DNA from: Candidatus Poribacteria bacterium
GTDB taxonomy: Bacteria > Poribacteria > WGA-4E > WGA-3G
Length of the DNA stretch: 64,000 nt
Assembly (NCBI GenBank): GCA_003635195.1
Contig: PYIY01000190.1
Coordinates: 72,919-136,918, forward strand
Direction of reading: 5' to 3'
Of this stretch, positions 37,850 through 47,770 are shown one piece after another. The notes under the pieces are model-generated. The model did no database searches. It saw only the letters and a list, made by a program, of their open reading frames with translations, and was not told the origin of the DNA. The translations under genes and the position numbers were made by a program. Position 1 is the stretch's first letter, and every line of letters begins with the position of its first letter.

Positions 37850-38665
37850 ATGGGACAATTTCAGTTAGGGTTAAATACAAGTACGATTCGTCCTGCCGAT
37901 TTGATGGATAAAATTCGGATTGCAGGGGAAACCGGGTACACAGCAATTGAGTTATGGAACGACGATTTAACGGCTTACGAAGAACAGGGCGGTTCGCTCT
38001 CGGATGTCAAAAAAGCACTTGACGATTACGGACTTTCGGTCCCTACCATTATTGCATTGCACGGTTGGCTCAATACAACAGGTACCGAACATCAGGAAGC
38101 AATTGAAGAAGCAAAACGACGGATGGCGCAAGCCGCTGCTGTCGGGTCAACTTATATCATTTCAAGCCCACCGCGCGAAGTCGCGGACCTTCAATTAGGT
38201 GGCGAGAACTACCGAGAACTCCTCGAACTCGGGCGCGAATTCGGTGTTAAACCCGCTATGGAATTCCTCGGCTTCGTGGACGGTATCAACCAAGTCAAGC
38301 AGGCGTGGGAAGTGATGGAAGTGGCGGATCACCCCGATAGCACGATTGTGCTTGACCCGTTCCATATCTACCGCGGTGGTGGAGAGATAGAAGATATGGA
38401 AGGCATCCCCGGCGAGAAAATTGCAGTCTTCCACTTCAACGATGCCCCGGCTGAACCTGCGCGTGCAGAACAGACAGATGCCGACAGAGTGTACCCAGGC
38501 GATGGCATTCTCGATCTTGGACGAATGATCTCTATTCTGAAAGATGCCGGATACGCAGGGGTCATATCACTGGAGTTGTTCAACCCAAACTATTGGGAGC
38601 AAGACCCCACAGAAGTCGCACGCATCGGCTTGGAAAAGACGAAATCCGTTTTGTCTGCTGCTTAA
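37850..38665 (+). CDS. Sugar phosphate isomerase/epimerase (TIM barrel)
   Basis: LGLNTSTIRPADLMDKIRIAGETGYTAIELWNDD, IVLDPFHIYRGGG, YPGDGILDLGRMISILKDAGYAGVISLELFN. Confidence 0.88.
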   Translation: MGQFQLGLNTSTIRPADLMDKIRIAGETGYTAIELWNDDLTAYEEQGGSLSDVKKALDDYGLSVPTIIALHGWLNTTGTEHQEAIEEAKRRMAQAAAVGSTYIISSPPREVADLQLGGENYRELLELGREFGVKPAMEFLGFVDGINQVKQAWEVMEVADHPDSTIVLDPFHIYRGGGEIEDMEGIPGEKIAVFHFNDAPAEPARAEQTDADRVYPGDGILDLGRMISILKDAGYAGVISLELFNPNYWEQDPTEVARIGLEKTKSVLSAA

Positions 38666-38774
38666 GCGGCGCAGAAACGTAAGCTGCACTTCTTCGCTCC
38701 GCCATTCCGTTTGGGGTTTTGTTAGTGGTCGTAGATTCTGGGATAAATTGTCCCGACGCAATCGAAAATAGGTG

Positions 38775-38802
38775 TTGATTTTCCACGCGTGTGTGGTATA
38801 AT
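38775..38802 (+). promoter_or_regulatory. Putative sigma70-type promoter TTGATT-N16-TATAAT
   Basis: ttgatt 38775..38780, tataat 38797..38802, upstream of 38874 CDS. Confidence 0.45.
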
Positions 38803-38873
38803 AATAAAAACAGAATTCTATCTGCATCCTCAACCTCCCGACCGAGAGTTTTAATGAACAAGGAAAAAATTGA

Positions 38874-40022
38874 ATGGCTTATATTGACGGATTATTGTCA
38901 TCGTTGACGCGTCTCAAAAAGGCCCGCTCGTTGCGAGCTTCCTCGTGGGATACGACAGGCAGGAATAACGATGCATGGAATGTTGAACCCGGTGAAACGC
39001 GCGTTATTGCAGATATTCAAGGTCCCGGGTGTATCAATCATATCTGGATGACCCAGCCAAACGGTTATCGCAACGTACTGATTCGGATGTTTTGGGACGA
39101 TGAGGAGCATCCGAGTGTCTTCTGTCCACTGGGCGACTTCTTCGGACTCGGCAACGAAATCGTTAATTCTTACGACTCCATCCCGTTCTCTGCCTCCACA
39201 CACCAAAACAACACCTTCAATACAGGCTGCGCACTCAACAGTTATTTACAGATGCCTTTTAACCGCAGCGCGAGGATTGAACTCGTTAACGAAGGCGATA
39301 CTACCCACCGTCAATACTTCTACGTTGACTATGAACTATACCCGGAACCACACGCCGACGATGTTGCCTATTTTCACGCACAATTCCATCGCGAAAACCC
39401 GTGTGACGGATGGGGGCACGAAATTACTGTGAATACCCCGGAAGCCAATATCATCAATGCAGAACGGCTCGCTTGGGATAACAATTACCTCATCCTATCC
39501 GCCGAAGGTAGGGGTCATTATATCGGTTGTAACCTATCGGTCACCAATTTCCAAGGCACGTGGTGGGGTGAAGGCGATGATATGATCTGGGTAGATGGTT
39601 ACAAGTGGCCCCCCGATTTGCACGGCACGGGTTCAGAGGATTACCTCAACCAAGCCTGGGGGATGCAACAGAACGCCTTGGCACATAACGGATCTTCTAT
39701 TCACGAAAATAATACCGACGGGTACCAGACCTCTTATGTTTATCACATTGAGAATCCCATCCGCTTTGAGCAGGAAATTCGGGTCACAATAGAACACGGG
39801 CACGGCAACCACCTTAGCAATGAAATGTCTTCTGTCGCCTATTGGTACCAAATTGAACCGCACGCGCCCTTCAGTATTTTACCGGTCGCACAGCGCAAGC
39901 CGGTACTGAAGGATGAATCTGGCGTATGGCAGATTGATGCCTCCGCCCTGAACCCTCCAGCAGAACTCGTGCTCAACGATGAGATGAAAAAGATGAAACA
40001 GAAATGGAGCGAAAAAAAATAA
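38874..40022 (+). CDS. DUF2961 / GH172-family protein
   Basis: RASSWDTTGRNNDAWNVEPGETRVIADIQGPGCINHIWMT, GLGNEIVNSYDSIPFS, MPFNRSARIELVNEGD, GTGSEDYLNQAW. Confidence 0.88.
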   Translation: MAYIDGLLSSLTRLKKARSLRASSWDTTGRNNDAWNVEPGETRVIADIQGPGCINHIWMTQPNGYRNVLIRMFWDDEEHPSVFCPLGDFFGLGNEIVNSYDSIPFSASTHQNNTFNTGCALNSYLQMPFNRSARIELVNEGDTTHRQYFYVDYELYPEPHADDVAYFHAQFHRENPCDGWGHEITVNTPEANIINAERLAWDNNYLILSAEGRGHYIGCNLSVTNFQGTWWGEGDDMIWVDGYKWPPDLHGTGSEDYLNQAWGMQQNALAHNGSSIHENNTDGYQTSYVYHIENPIRFEQEIRVTIEHGHGNHLSNEMSSVAYWYQIEPHAPFSILPVAQRKPVLKDESGVWQIDASALNPPAELVLNDEMKKMKQKWSEKK

Positions 40023-43000
40023 ATGCTTACCGGTTTTCAACAGATTTTAAATGCTTGCATCGGACAAACAGAGGAAGAGACCGATCAACCCGACGATGCA
40101 CAGCGTGATGACGAATCCCAGACGGAATTGGAAATCGAAACCGATGATAATTCCGTAGATGATACCGAACCCATAGATACCCCGGTTCCCGAAGGCGCGG
40201 AAACCGAAGAAAACGACGCACCATCTCTGCCGGAGGAACCACCGCCAGCAGACGATGCTTCTGACGAGAACACCGAAACGCATACGGACAGCAGTACCGA
40301 GACTGATGAACCGGACGCTGACAACGTTCCCGATGAATCAAGCGGTGAGATCTCTGACACCGCACCCCCCGATAGTGATGAACCGCCCGAATCGTTAGCC
40401 GATGCTGACTCGGTTTCCGAAGATGACACAGAATCCGAGCCTGAGGTTGCGTCGCCCGAACAGGAAACTGAGGACACTGTAGAAGACAGTCCACAAGCTG
40501 GTGATGGCGAAGACCCAGAAACTGAAACGCAAGAAAAAGAAGAAAGCGACGATGCTGAAACAGAACCTGAACGTCCGCCATTGGAATTGGGGATTGTTGA
40601 GGAGATTTATGACTTTGTGGAGATGTTCGGACAAAGCACTGTTTCTGGGACAGAGCAAGCCTCCGCAAGCGGAATAGATTGCGCAGGCGGGGTGATAAAA
40701 CCCGCAATCTTTGAGCATCCAACGTCAACTGAAACCGCGAAAATTGACTATACCCTTTCGCTTCCGGATATTGATGACGAAGAAAAACTTTTCTTACACT
40801 TTTTCATCGGCTTGCGAGACGGTGTTGTGTTTGGCGACGAGGCGCGACAACCCGGTGGTGTGAAATTCGCTATTGAAGTTTTTGACCTGCATAATAATGT
40901 AGGTTTAGAAGTCGCGCCAGATAGATGTTTTGAAGCAGTGTCTATAGAGTGTCAATGGGCGGAAAAAGGGATTGATCTGACCCATTACGCAGGCAAAGAG
41001 ATCGTCATATCATTTTTGACGGAATGTAACGTAGCGGGCAATAGCAATTACGCTTGGGCATTATGGGGCAAGCCGCAGTTACGTAAACTCAAACAGACCC
41101 ACCTCCGAAAAGGGAAAAGAGATTCGGAACCCGAACTCCGATGCGGCGTTGCGATCCTACACTTCAGTGATGATAGGACACAGTTCCTTGAGTTCAACCA
41201 ACCTACATCGACAGCAGTTTCGGCACTCACCGACCTTTGCATCGAATCTACAGCATCAGAAGAACCGCCCGTCAAAATATCGCTTTATACAGCGTTACCC
41301 CAATTAGAGATTGTAAATGTCGGTGCGACAACCGCTGTTGTCGCCGCAGGTGAAGACTTCGAGGTGCAATGTACACTTCGGAACACCGGCACCGCGCCGC
41401 TTGGTAAGACGGACGATGTCCGAATCTCTATCAACGGTGTGAAACTAAGGCGCGGACGCCCCAGACAAACAGTGAGAGAACTTGAACCGGGCGAAGAAAC
41501 TTCCCTTTTCTGGGTGGCGCGCCGTTTTTCACAACCGACTGTAGTAACCGCCTCAGTTTCGCTCAAATGCCAAACTGCAGCTGGTGAAGCACGAGATACA
41601 GCTCAAGGCAGTATTCCAATTCGTATTGCATCTCCGAAACTTGAATCCAAAGTAGTGAAAAAACTGTACACCTACACAGCGGAAGACGGTAGCGTGGTCA
41701 TAGGAAATAAAAACCTTCGCGTCGTTTTTGTTCGTGGACATGAAGGCACAGAAAAAACCGAGGCCGAAGATGCTAAAGACGCTACTGCTCTCAACGAAAA
41801 GTCCACAGACAGCGGTTTTGAATACTACGTACTATCTGTTGCGAAAGGTAGCAACTATCAACAGGTAGCAACCTGTCCAGCACTCTCCGAGGTTACCTAC
41901 CTTGATGCATCACAAAACCGTCAAACAGTCCGACTTGTTCCGACACTGTATCAACTTGCCGGGAACAATCGCGGCGAATCCATCATCCGGCTCAGCGGTT
42001 CAGATACGGATATTGATGGTGTGAACTGGAACTATGAGATGCAGTGGACCCTTACTGAAGATGCAAAACGCATTCAAACGGAATGTCAGTTACAAACTGA
42101 TAGCAACAGGGAACTTCTCGCCTTCCACGGTCCGATGCTGTATGCGGGGCAAGGACGGAATCGCGAGAAGAAGACAGCGGCACTCTTTCCCGGGCTTGAA
42201 TTCTTGGAGGGCGATGAACGCTCTTCAAGCGCGCGGGATGCAGCACCGCCACTTGACAACCGTCTCGTGCCGCACCCCTATAAGATTACAGTACCCGTTA
42301 TGGCAGTAGAGATGCAAAAGACGCTGGTCGGTATTATCTGGAATCCACTGGAAACTTGGGATGGCGAAAACCAGACCCTCTCAACGATATTTGCCTCACC
42401 GAATTGGCATCAGCACCAAAAAAACCATATACTCGGTGTGTTCCTCCCGACGATACCGATGTGGGTTCAGGAAAATCAAACTGAGGCTTCGATTCCGTAT
42501 CCATTAATAGCGTCGCGTCCGGTATCTATCAAAACCGAAATTATTGTTGATGGAAATGCCTCTATTTTAGATGCCGTGTCGCATTGGACGGACGCTTATG
42601 GTACCCCTGAATCGCTGCAACCGCCTCGCAGTGATGAAGAAGAAGTCCTGCTTTCACGGCACGGATTCATGCACACGACATGGGACGAGAATACTCGAAA
42701 ATCACGCCATTGTGTTGATTGGGCAGCGCACAACGAACCCGGTTTCGGCACGTTGCTCTGGTACGATTACCTTGCTACCAAAGATGAACAAGTAAAGGAA
42801 CGGGTACTGGAAATTAGGAATAATACCGTAGCCGATGCTGGTCCCGAAGGCTTGGCGGCGCGCGGTTCCTGTCATATCTTGAGATGGGAATTCCCGTTCT
42901 ATATCGGCAACCTTGATGCCGCATTAACTTACATGGAATCAGAGACACAGCAACGCATCGCTACACAAGAATCGGATGGAAGTTGGCGGTGGCATCCGAC

Positions 43001-44060
43001 AAACGAAAAAACAGCTTCCCTCGGAAAAGCAGGTGAAGCGGTCCTCGGGACCTGTGCAGAATCGGCACTCCTACTCCTCAAACACGCTCGGATTACCGGA
43101 AACAGAACCTCGCGTGAGGCAGGTTTGAAGGCACTTGAATTCATGAAACAATTCTCCGTCCCGCGCGGCGCACAAATGTGGGAATGCCCGATGTACCAAC
43201 CAGATGTTCTCGCAGCTGCACACGCGATTGGGGCTTATGTTGAAGCCTTTGAACTCACCCGAGAGAAAGGGTACTTCAAGCAGGCAACGTATTGGGCAGA
43301 AACTGCACTACCGTTTCTCTATCATTGGCATCTTCCGGACCGACCCGGCATGCATTTCGCCTCAATTCCCGTTTTCGGAACGACTTTCTATACACACCCT
43401 TGGTTTGGTGTGCCCGTCCAATGGAACGGATTAGTGCTTGCCTATTATTTACAACGCTTGAATCAACACACCGAGGGTGAGCGATGGCATCAGATGGCTG
43501 AAGGCATTACCGTAAGTGCAATGTATCAGCAGTGGGAAGACGGTGAACTCAAAGGCACTTATCCAGATGGATTCTACGGTTTCTCTACCGAAGGCAAGGG
43601 CCCCCATCTGAATCCTGAGGATATCATGGTTAATGTCTATACGCTTCGCGGTCTCGATCCGGGTATTAAAACCGCTATCGCTGGTGATATACACCTGAGT
43701 TCAGGCGGGAAAGTGGATGCCCTGACCTTAACCGGCGACGGTCAGTTGAACTGGCAGCTGAGCTACGCTGAAAACGAAATAAGTTATGCCCTCATTGTCG
43801 GTTACGGACGCACCCCACAAGCACTGCGTGCCAAGTACGAATTCACATCGCCCCCAGAGGACACCTCAACCGCCAATGGAGAGGCACCTCGGAGTGACAC
43901 CGAATCTGCCGATGGACTCGGCAAACATGCGGAAATTGAGATTCCCGCTGCGCAAACGCTGGAAGATGTTGAATCTGGATGGCTTTATATTGAAGATAAG
44001 GATACCATATTGGTAAAATACCTGCACGCTACAACAGATGTGCAGTTTGAAATCTGTTAA
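40023..44060 (+). CDS. Large protein (1345 aa): acidic Asp/Glu/Pro/Ser-rich N-terminus, beta-rich middle, (alpha/alpha)6-toroid-like C-terminal region
   Basis: ATG directly follows the stop of the upstream CDS; N-terminal about 190 residues of low-complexity acidic sequence; C-terminal helical repeats with SDGSWRW and HPWFGVPVQWNGLVLAYYLQRL. Confidence 0.75.
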   Translation: MLTGFQQILNACIGQTEEETDQPDDAQRDDESQTELEIETDDNSVDDTEPIDTPVPEGAETEENDAPSLPEEPPPADDASDENTETHTDSSTETDEPDADNVPDESSGEISDTAPPDSDEPPESLADADSVSEDDTESEPEVASPEQETEDTVEDSPQAGDGEDPETETQEKEESDDAETEPERPPLELGIVEEIYDFVEMFGQSTVSGTEQASASGIDCAGGVIKPAIFEHPTSTETAKIDYTLSLPDIDDEEKLFLHFFIGLRDGVVFGDEARQPGGVKFAIEVFDLHNNVGLEVAPDRCFEAVSIECQWAEKGIDLTHYAGKEIVISFLTECNVAGNSNYAWALWGKPQLRKLKQTHLRKGKRDSEPELRCGVAILHFSDDRTQFLEFNQPTSTAVSALTDLCIESTASEEPPVKISLYTALPQLEIVNVGATTAVVAAGEDFEVQCTLRNTGTAPLGKTDDVRISINGVKLRRGRPRQTVRELEPGEETSLFWVARRFSQPTVVTASVSLKCQTAAGEARDTAQGSIPIRIASPKLESKVVKKLYTYTAEDGSVVIGNKNLRVVFVRGHEGTEKTEAEDAKDATALNEKSTDSGFEYYVLSVAKGSNYQQVATCPALSEVTYLDASQNRQTVRLVPTLYQLAGNNRGESIIRLSGSDTDIDGVNWNYEMQWTLTEDAKRIQTECQLQTDSNRELLAFHGPMLYAGQGRNREKKTAALFPGLEFLEGDERSSSARDAAPPLDNRLVPHPYKITVPVMAVEMQKTLVGIIWNPLETWDGENQTLSTIFASPNWHQHQKNHILGVFLPTIPMWVQENQTEASIPYPLIASRPVSIKTEIIVDGNASILDAVSHWTDAYGTPESLQPPRSDEEEVLLSRHGFMHTTWDENTRKSRHCVDWAAHNEPGFGTLLWYDYLATKDEQVKERVLEIRNNTVADAGPEGLAARGSCHILRWEFPFYIGNLDAALTYMESETQQRIATQESDGSWRWHPTNEKTASLGKAGEAVLGTCAESALLLLKHARITGNRTSREAGLKALEFMKQFSVPRGAQMWECPMYQPDVLAAAHAIGAYVEAFELTREKGYFKQATYWAETALPFLYHWHLPDRPGMHFASIPVFGTTFYTHPWFGVPVQWNGLVLAYYLQRLNQHTEGERWHQMAEGITVSAMYQQWEDGELKGTYPDGFYGFSTEGKGPHLNPEDIMVNVYTLRGLDPGIKTAIAGDIHLSSGGKVDALTLTGDGQLNWQLSYAENEISYALIVGYGRTPQALRAKYEFTSPPEDTSTANGEAPRSDTESADGLGKHAEIEIPAAQTLEDVESGWLYIEDKDTILVKYLHATTDVQFEIC

Positions 44061-44142
44061 CTATGGACCCCTGCTCTGGTCTTTCCGTTGTCAAGACCCG
44101 TATTTCTGATGAGGTCTATAATTTTTTCAAGGAGGCAATAAA

Positions 44143-44481
44143 ATGGCTAAGAAAATTGTTTTTACCACGTTCGTTCTGGTTACCGTGGCGATTGTTGGGT
44201 TTGTTATGTTTACACACCCTGCAAATGCCCAGGCGGATGCAGCCGCTGCTGATGCCCCAATGATAGACTTCAAAGTTTTGGGCGGGTTTATCATCGAAGG
44301 GGTTGTTTTTAGTATTGTCGGTCTCATAGTTCTAATGGTGGGTTACAAAGTCTTTGATATGGCGACACCATACGATCTAAACCGTCAGATCGCTGAAGAG
44401 AATAACACCGCTGCGGGGATCGCTGTTGCGGGTGTCCTCGTCTCACTTGGCATCATCGTCGCCGCTGCGATGGGTGGATAG
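44143..44481 (+). CDS. DUF350-family small membrane protein
   Basis: IEGVVFSIVGLIVLMVGYKVFDMATPYDLNRQIAEENNTAAGIAVAGVLVSLGIIVAAAM. Confidence 0.85.
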   Translation: MAKKIVFTTFVLVTVAIVGFVMFTHPANAQADAAAADAPMIDFKVLGGFIIEGVVFSIVGLIVLMVGYKVFDMATPYDLNRQIAEENNTAAGIAVAGVLVSLGIIVAAAMGG

Positions 44482-44537
44482 AGATGTCGTCGTAATCGCA
44501 CAGGACAGGCACCCTTTATTTAACAAAAGGAACAAAA

Positions 44538-44557
44538 GGTGCGGTGAAAACCGCACC
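44538..44557. repeat. Perfect hairpin GGTGCGGT-GAAA-ACCGCACC
   Basis: 8-bp perfect stem with a GAAA loop between DUF350 gene and PhyH gene. Confidence 0.8.
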
Positions 44558-44619
44558 CACAACCGACGCAGCTGTATTGATCTATACTTACGCGCAAAAA
44601 AACGAAGGAAGATAGAACA

Positions 44620-45429
44620 ATGGCACAAACAACCTATTTGGCAGATCAGGTTGCCAGTGATGAACAAATACAGGAGTGGGTTGAGACATTCAACCAGCAA
44701 GGCTGCCTGTTTCTGCAAAATGTCTTGACACCTGATCACTGCGCGCAACTTCGACAGGATTTAGAGTGGGCACTCGAAAACGATCCGAATGGCTTAAACG
44801 GTGGTAGCCCCGAAGGACGCATGCACCTGAGCCATCGGATGTTTGAACATAGCGAAGCCAATCGCCGACTGTTTGAACTTGAACCGATTGTCTCCTTCGC
44901 TGAGGCACTTGTCGCAGAAAACTGCCACGTTATTCACAACAATTCGTTCCAGACGTTCCCAGGCGGTGGGATTACGTCTTGGCACCAAGATGATGCCCCG
45001 CATTATATCGTAACGGAGGGTGAACCGCCAAAGAACGTCCGATTGCCTGTCCTACTCTTTACCGCGAATTACTACCTCACCGATGTTACAGAGATTGAAC
45101 ACGGTGGCACGGAAGTGGTACCCGGTTCGCACCTTTTCGGGGCATCGCCACCGAATCCGATAGAGGGAACGGAATGGGAAGATAAAATCCAGTATAACCT
45201 CGGAAAAGCGGGGAGTGTTATCATGTTCAACAATCAGGTATGGCATCGTGGGGGACCCAATCAGAGCGACCGTACCCGATATATCACGCAGGTGACTTAC
45301 GCACGTCGACTCGTCGGGCATAAATATTATCCGTTTATGAACTACAACATGCCGGATTCTGTCTACAGAGACGCGAGTCCGCGTTTACGTCGCTTACTCG
45401 GCTTCCTTAATCATGGTGCTTATGGGTAA
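44620..45429 (+). CDS. Phytanoyl-CoA dioxygenase family protein
   Basis: TSWHQDDAPHYI (HxD), GGTEVVPGSH, WHRGGPNQSDRTRYITQVTYARR. Confidence 0.92.
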   Translation: MAQTTYLADQVASDEQIQEWVETFNQQGCLFLQNVLTPDHCAQLRQDLEWALENDPNGLNGGSPEGRMHLSHRMFEHSEANRRLFELEPIVSFAEALVAENCHVIHNNSFQTFPGGGITSWHQDDAPHYIVTEGEPPKNVRLPVLLFTANYYLTDVTEIEHGGTEVVPGSHLFGASPPNPIEGTEWEDKIQYNLGKAGSVIMFNNQVWHRGGPNQSDRTRYITQVTYARRLVGHKYYPFMNYNMPDSVYRDASPRLRRLLGFLNHGAYG

Positions 45430-45460
45430 TCGTCGTACTTACTGAAAACTGAAAACCAAC

Positions 45461-46507
45461 ATGAAAGCGATTGTTTTCTCAGAACAAGGCGGCACGGAGG
45501 TCCTTCGGTACACGGATGTGCCGGAGCCAACACTTCATGCTAACGAGGTACTTGTTAAAGTCGAAGGCTGTGCGGTGAATTATTTGGATCTCCACGCACG
45601 ACGAAACCGACCAGAGATAGCAGCGAAACTCAGCCGAGGAGACACACCGCACATACTTGGATCCGACATCGCTGGGACAATTGCTGAGGTTGGTGATACA
45701 AGGTGCGGTGTTACAGTCGGAACGCGAGTTGTTCTCGCGCCTTGCATTCCGTGTGGTGTTTGTAGGGACTGCCGTCATGGCACCGAAAATTTGTGCGATA
45801 CACAGGAACTCATCGGCTTTCAAACCAATGGAGGGTACGCAGGGTATGTGAAAGCGCCTGCCCAAAATGCGATTCAGATACCAGATACGCTCTCGTTCAT
45901 TAATGCTGCTGCGATGCCGATTGCGTACCTCACAGCATGGCACATGCTGATGACACGTGCCCAGTTGCGTCTCGGTGAGGATGTTTTAATTCTCGGTGTA
46001 GGGGGTGGTGTTGGAAGCGCGGGGTTGCAAATCGCAAAGTTAACCGGTGCCAGAGTCTTTGCTACAGCAAGCAGCGATGAAAAACTGGCACGCGCACGCG
46101 AGATGGGGGCAGACGTTACGATTAACTACAAAGACGTAGATTTCTCAGAAGTTGTGCTTGATGCTACGGATGGACGCGGGGTGGATGTTGTGCTTGAACA
46201 CGTCGGTGCTGCGACATGGGAGCAAAGTATTGCGAGTCTGGCTAAAAATGGGAGGCTCGTCTCCTGTGGTGTTACAACAGGAAATATCGGAACAATCAAT
46301 ATCCGAAAAATGTATCAGAAGCAGTTAACTATAATGGGTTCCGCCCTCGGCACAGTAACTGAGCTCCGAACGCTTATCCAACTCGCTGCGCGAGGAAAAT
46401 TGGAGCCTATTATAGATCGGACTTTGCCGCTCCACCGGGCAAGTGAGGCACATTCAGTGTTAGAGAACCGTCAGAATTTCGGTAAGGTGGTTTTAGTCAA
46501 TGCTTAA
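45461..46507 (+). CDS. Zinc-type alcohol dehydrogenase / quinone oxidoreductase family (MDR)
   Basis: MKAIVFSEQGGTEVLRYTDVPEP, CIPCGVCRDCRHGTENLC structural zinc lobe, LILGVGGGVGSAGLQIAKLTGA. Confidence 0.92.
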   Translation: MKAIVFSEQGGTEVLRYTDVPEPTLHANEVLVKVEGCAVNYLDLHARRNRPEIAAKLSRGDTPHILGSDIAGTIAEVGDTRCGVTVGTRVVLAPCIPCGVCRDCRHGTENLCDTQELIGFQTNGGYAGYVKAPAQNAIQIPDTLSFINAAAMPIAYLTAWHMLMTRAQLRLGEDVLILGVGGGVGSAGLQIAKLTGARVFATASSDEKLARAREMGADVTINYKDVDFSEVVLDATDGRGVDVVLEHVGAATWEQSIASLAKNGRLVSCGVTTGNIGTINIRKMYQKQLTIMGSALGTVTELRTLIQLAARGKLEPIIDRTLPLHRASEAHSVLENRQNFGKVVLVNA

Positions 46508-46703
46508 AACCGTACATACCCCGGAGCGTCGTAAATAAAACTGTGTGAATCTCTCCAACCCTTTTGATATAGCATAAAAGGGCAATTCGTTCAGGGATGT
46601 ACAGCTCTAAGCAAAGATTAATTGGGGGACATCTTCCATACTAAAATCGCATCCTTGCCCAACGATTGAGTCTCGTTGAATGCGTAGTCTGCTACTCCGT
46701 ATC

Positions 46704-47090
46704 CTAAGATGTTTCTTCTGTTGATGCCGCCTGGGACTCCGCTTTTGTTTTCAGGAATTCATAGAACTCGTAGAGCGTCTCTTTGTCTTTCTCTGTAAAT
46801 TTCATCATTCCTTTGAACATAGCATTGATCTTCGGGTCGGCTAAGAGGTCATTGTGGCTTTTCTCCGCTTTTCCGAGTAGATAGTCAGTCGTAACTTTTA
46901 AAGCGTCAGAGAGGCTGGAAAGTGTCTTGAATGAGGGCTTGCGAGTTCCTGATTCAAATTGCGAGATTGCGGCAGGTGTTAGATTCGCTTCTTTAGCGAG
47001 TTCTGTTTGGGTCAACTTTAGTTCGCGACGACGCATTTTTATGCGTGAAACGACTTGGTCAACCTTTGATTCTTGGGGCTCTTTGTTCAC
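46704..47090 (-). CDS. XRE-family HTH transcriptional regulator
   Basis: IKMRRRELKLTQTELAKEANLTPAAISQFESGTRKPSFKTLSSLSDALKVTTDYLLG. Confidence 0.9.
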   Translation of the reverse strand: MNKEPQESKVDQVVSRIKMRRRELKLTQTELAKEANLTPAAISQFESGTRKPSFKTLSSLSDALKVTTDYLLGKAEKSHNDLLADPKINAMFKGMMKFTEKDKETLYEFYEFLKTKAESQAASTEETS

Positions 47091-47274
47091 GTTTAACTCC
47101 TTTGCTCAGACAGGCAGACATCGTTGAACCGCCTCTGAGTTCTTTTTTAGTTTTAGCATCGCTTCCATAAATTGTTATGAGGTGCAGTTTTATTTAAGTG
47201 TATGCTGCTTCAGTGGAGAGACGAAGGCGTGAATTATATTTTAACTCAAAAAATCTGTAATTGCAAATTTTAAT

Positions 47275-47302
47275 TTGACAAAAATTGAAGTAATAGTATA
47301 AA
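47275..47302 (+). promoter_or_regulatory. Putative sigma70-type promoter TTGACA-N16-TATAAA
   Basis: ttgaca 47275..47280; tataaa 47297..47302; about 420 bp before the 47721 CDS. Confidence 0.5.
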
Positions 47303-47353
47303 ATATATTTATTATTGCCAGGATCATCTAACAATGGACTCCAAAAAGCAGAT

Positions 47354-47770
47354 ATTTGGAATTAGGCTGCGCCTGTGGAAAATCAACATCAAGAACGTAG
47401 CCTGTAATGTAATGGAAGGCGGATCTACGTAAATGTATTTCAGGAAGGCGGATCTACGTAAATGTATTTCAAAACAACAAATTCACCGAACCGAACCGCA
47501 AAACGGATATTTGGAATTAGGCTGCGCCTATGGAAAATCAACATCAAGAACGTAGCCTGTAATGTAATGGAAGGCGGATCTACGTAAATGGACTTCAAAA
47601 CAACAAACTCACCGAACCGAACCGCAAGGAAAGTTAAGAAAATTTGGAATTAGGCTGCGCCTGTGGAAAATCAACATCAAGAACGTAGCCTGTAATGTAA
47701 TGGAAGGCGGATCTACGTAAATGGACTTCAAAACAACAAACTCACCGAACCGAACCGCAAGGAAAGTTAA
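47354..47770 (+). repeat. Three direct copies of an approx. 130-bp hairpin-containing repeat (starts 47354, 47509, 47642)
   Basis: atttggaattaggctgcgcctgtggaaaatcaacatcaagaacgtagcctgtaatgtaatggaaggcggatctacgtaaatg(gacttcaaaacaacaaactcaccgaaccgaaccgcaaggaaagttaa); the last copy runs into the ATG of the 47721 CDS. Confidence 0.95.
47414..47471 (+). repeat. 29-bp perfect tandem duplication inside the first repeat copy
   Basis: ggaaggcggatctacgtaaatgtatttca at 47414..47442 and 47443..47471. Confidence 0.95.

Noticed and set aside
40027-40728. Antisense ORFs (233, 130 and 107 aa) opposite the start of the 1345-aa gene
   Set aside because: They mirror the low-complexity acidic codons of the sense gene (Ser- or Arg/His-rich products), with no recognisable domain; the sense frame is far longer and in operon order.
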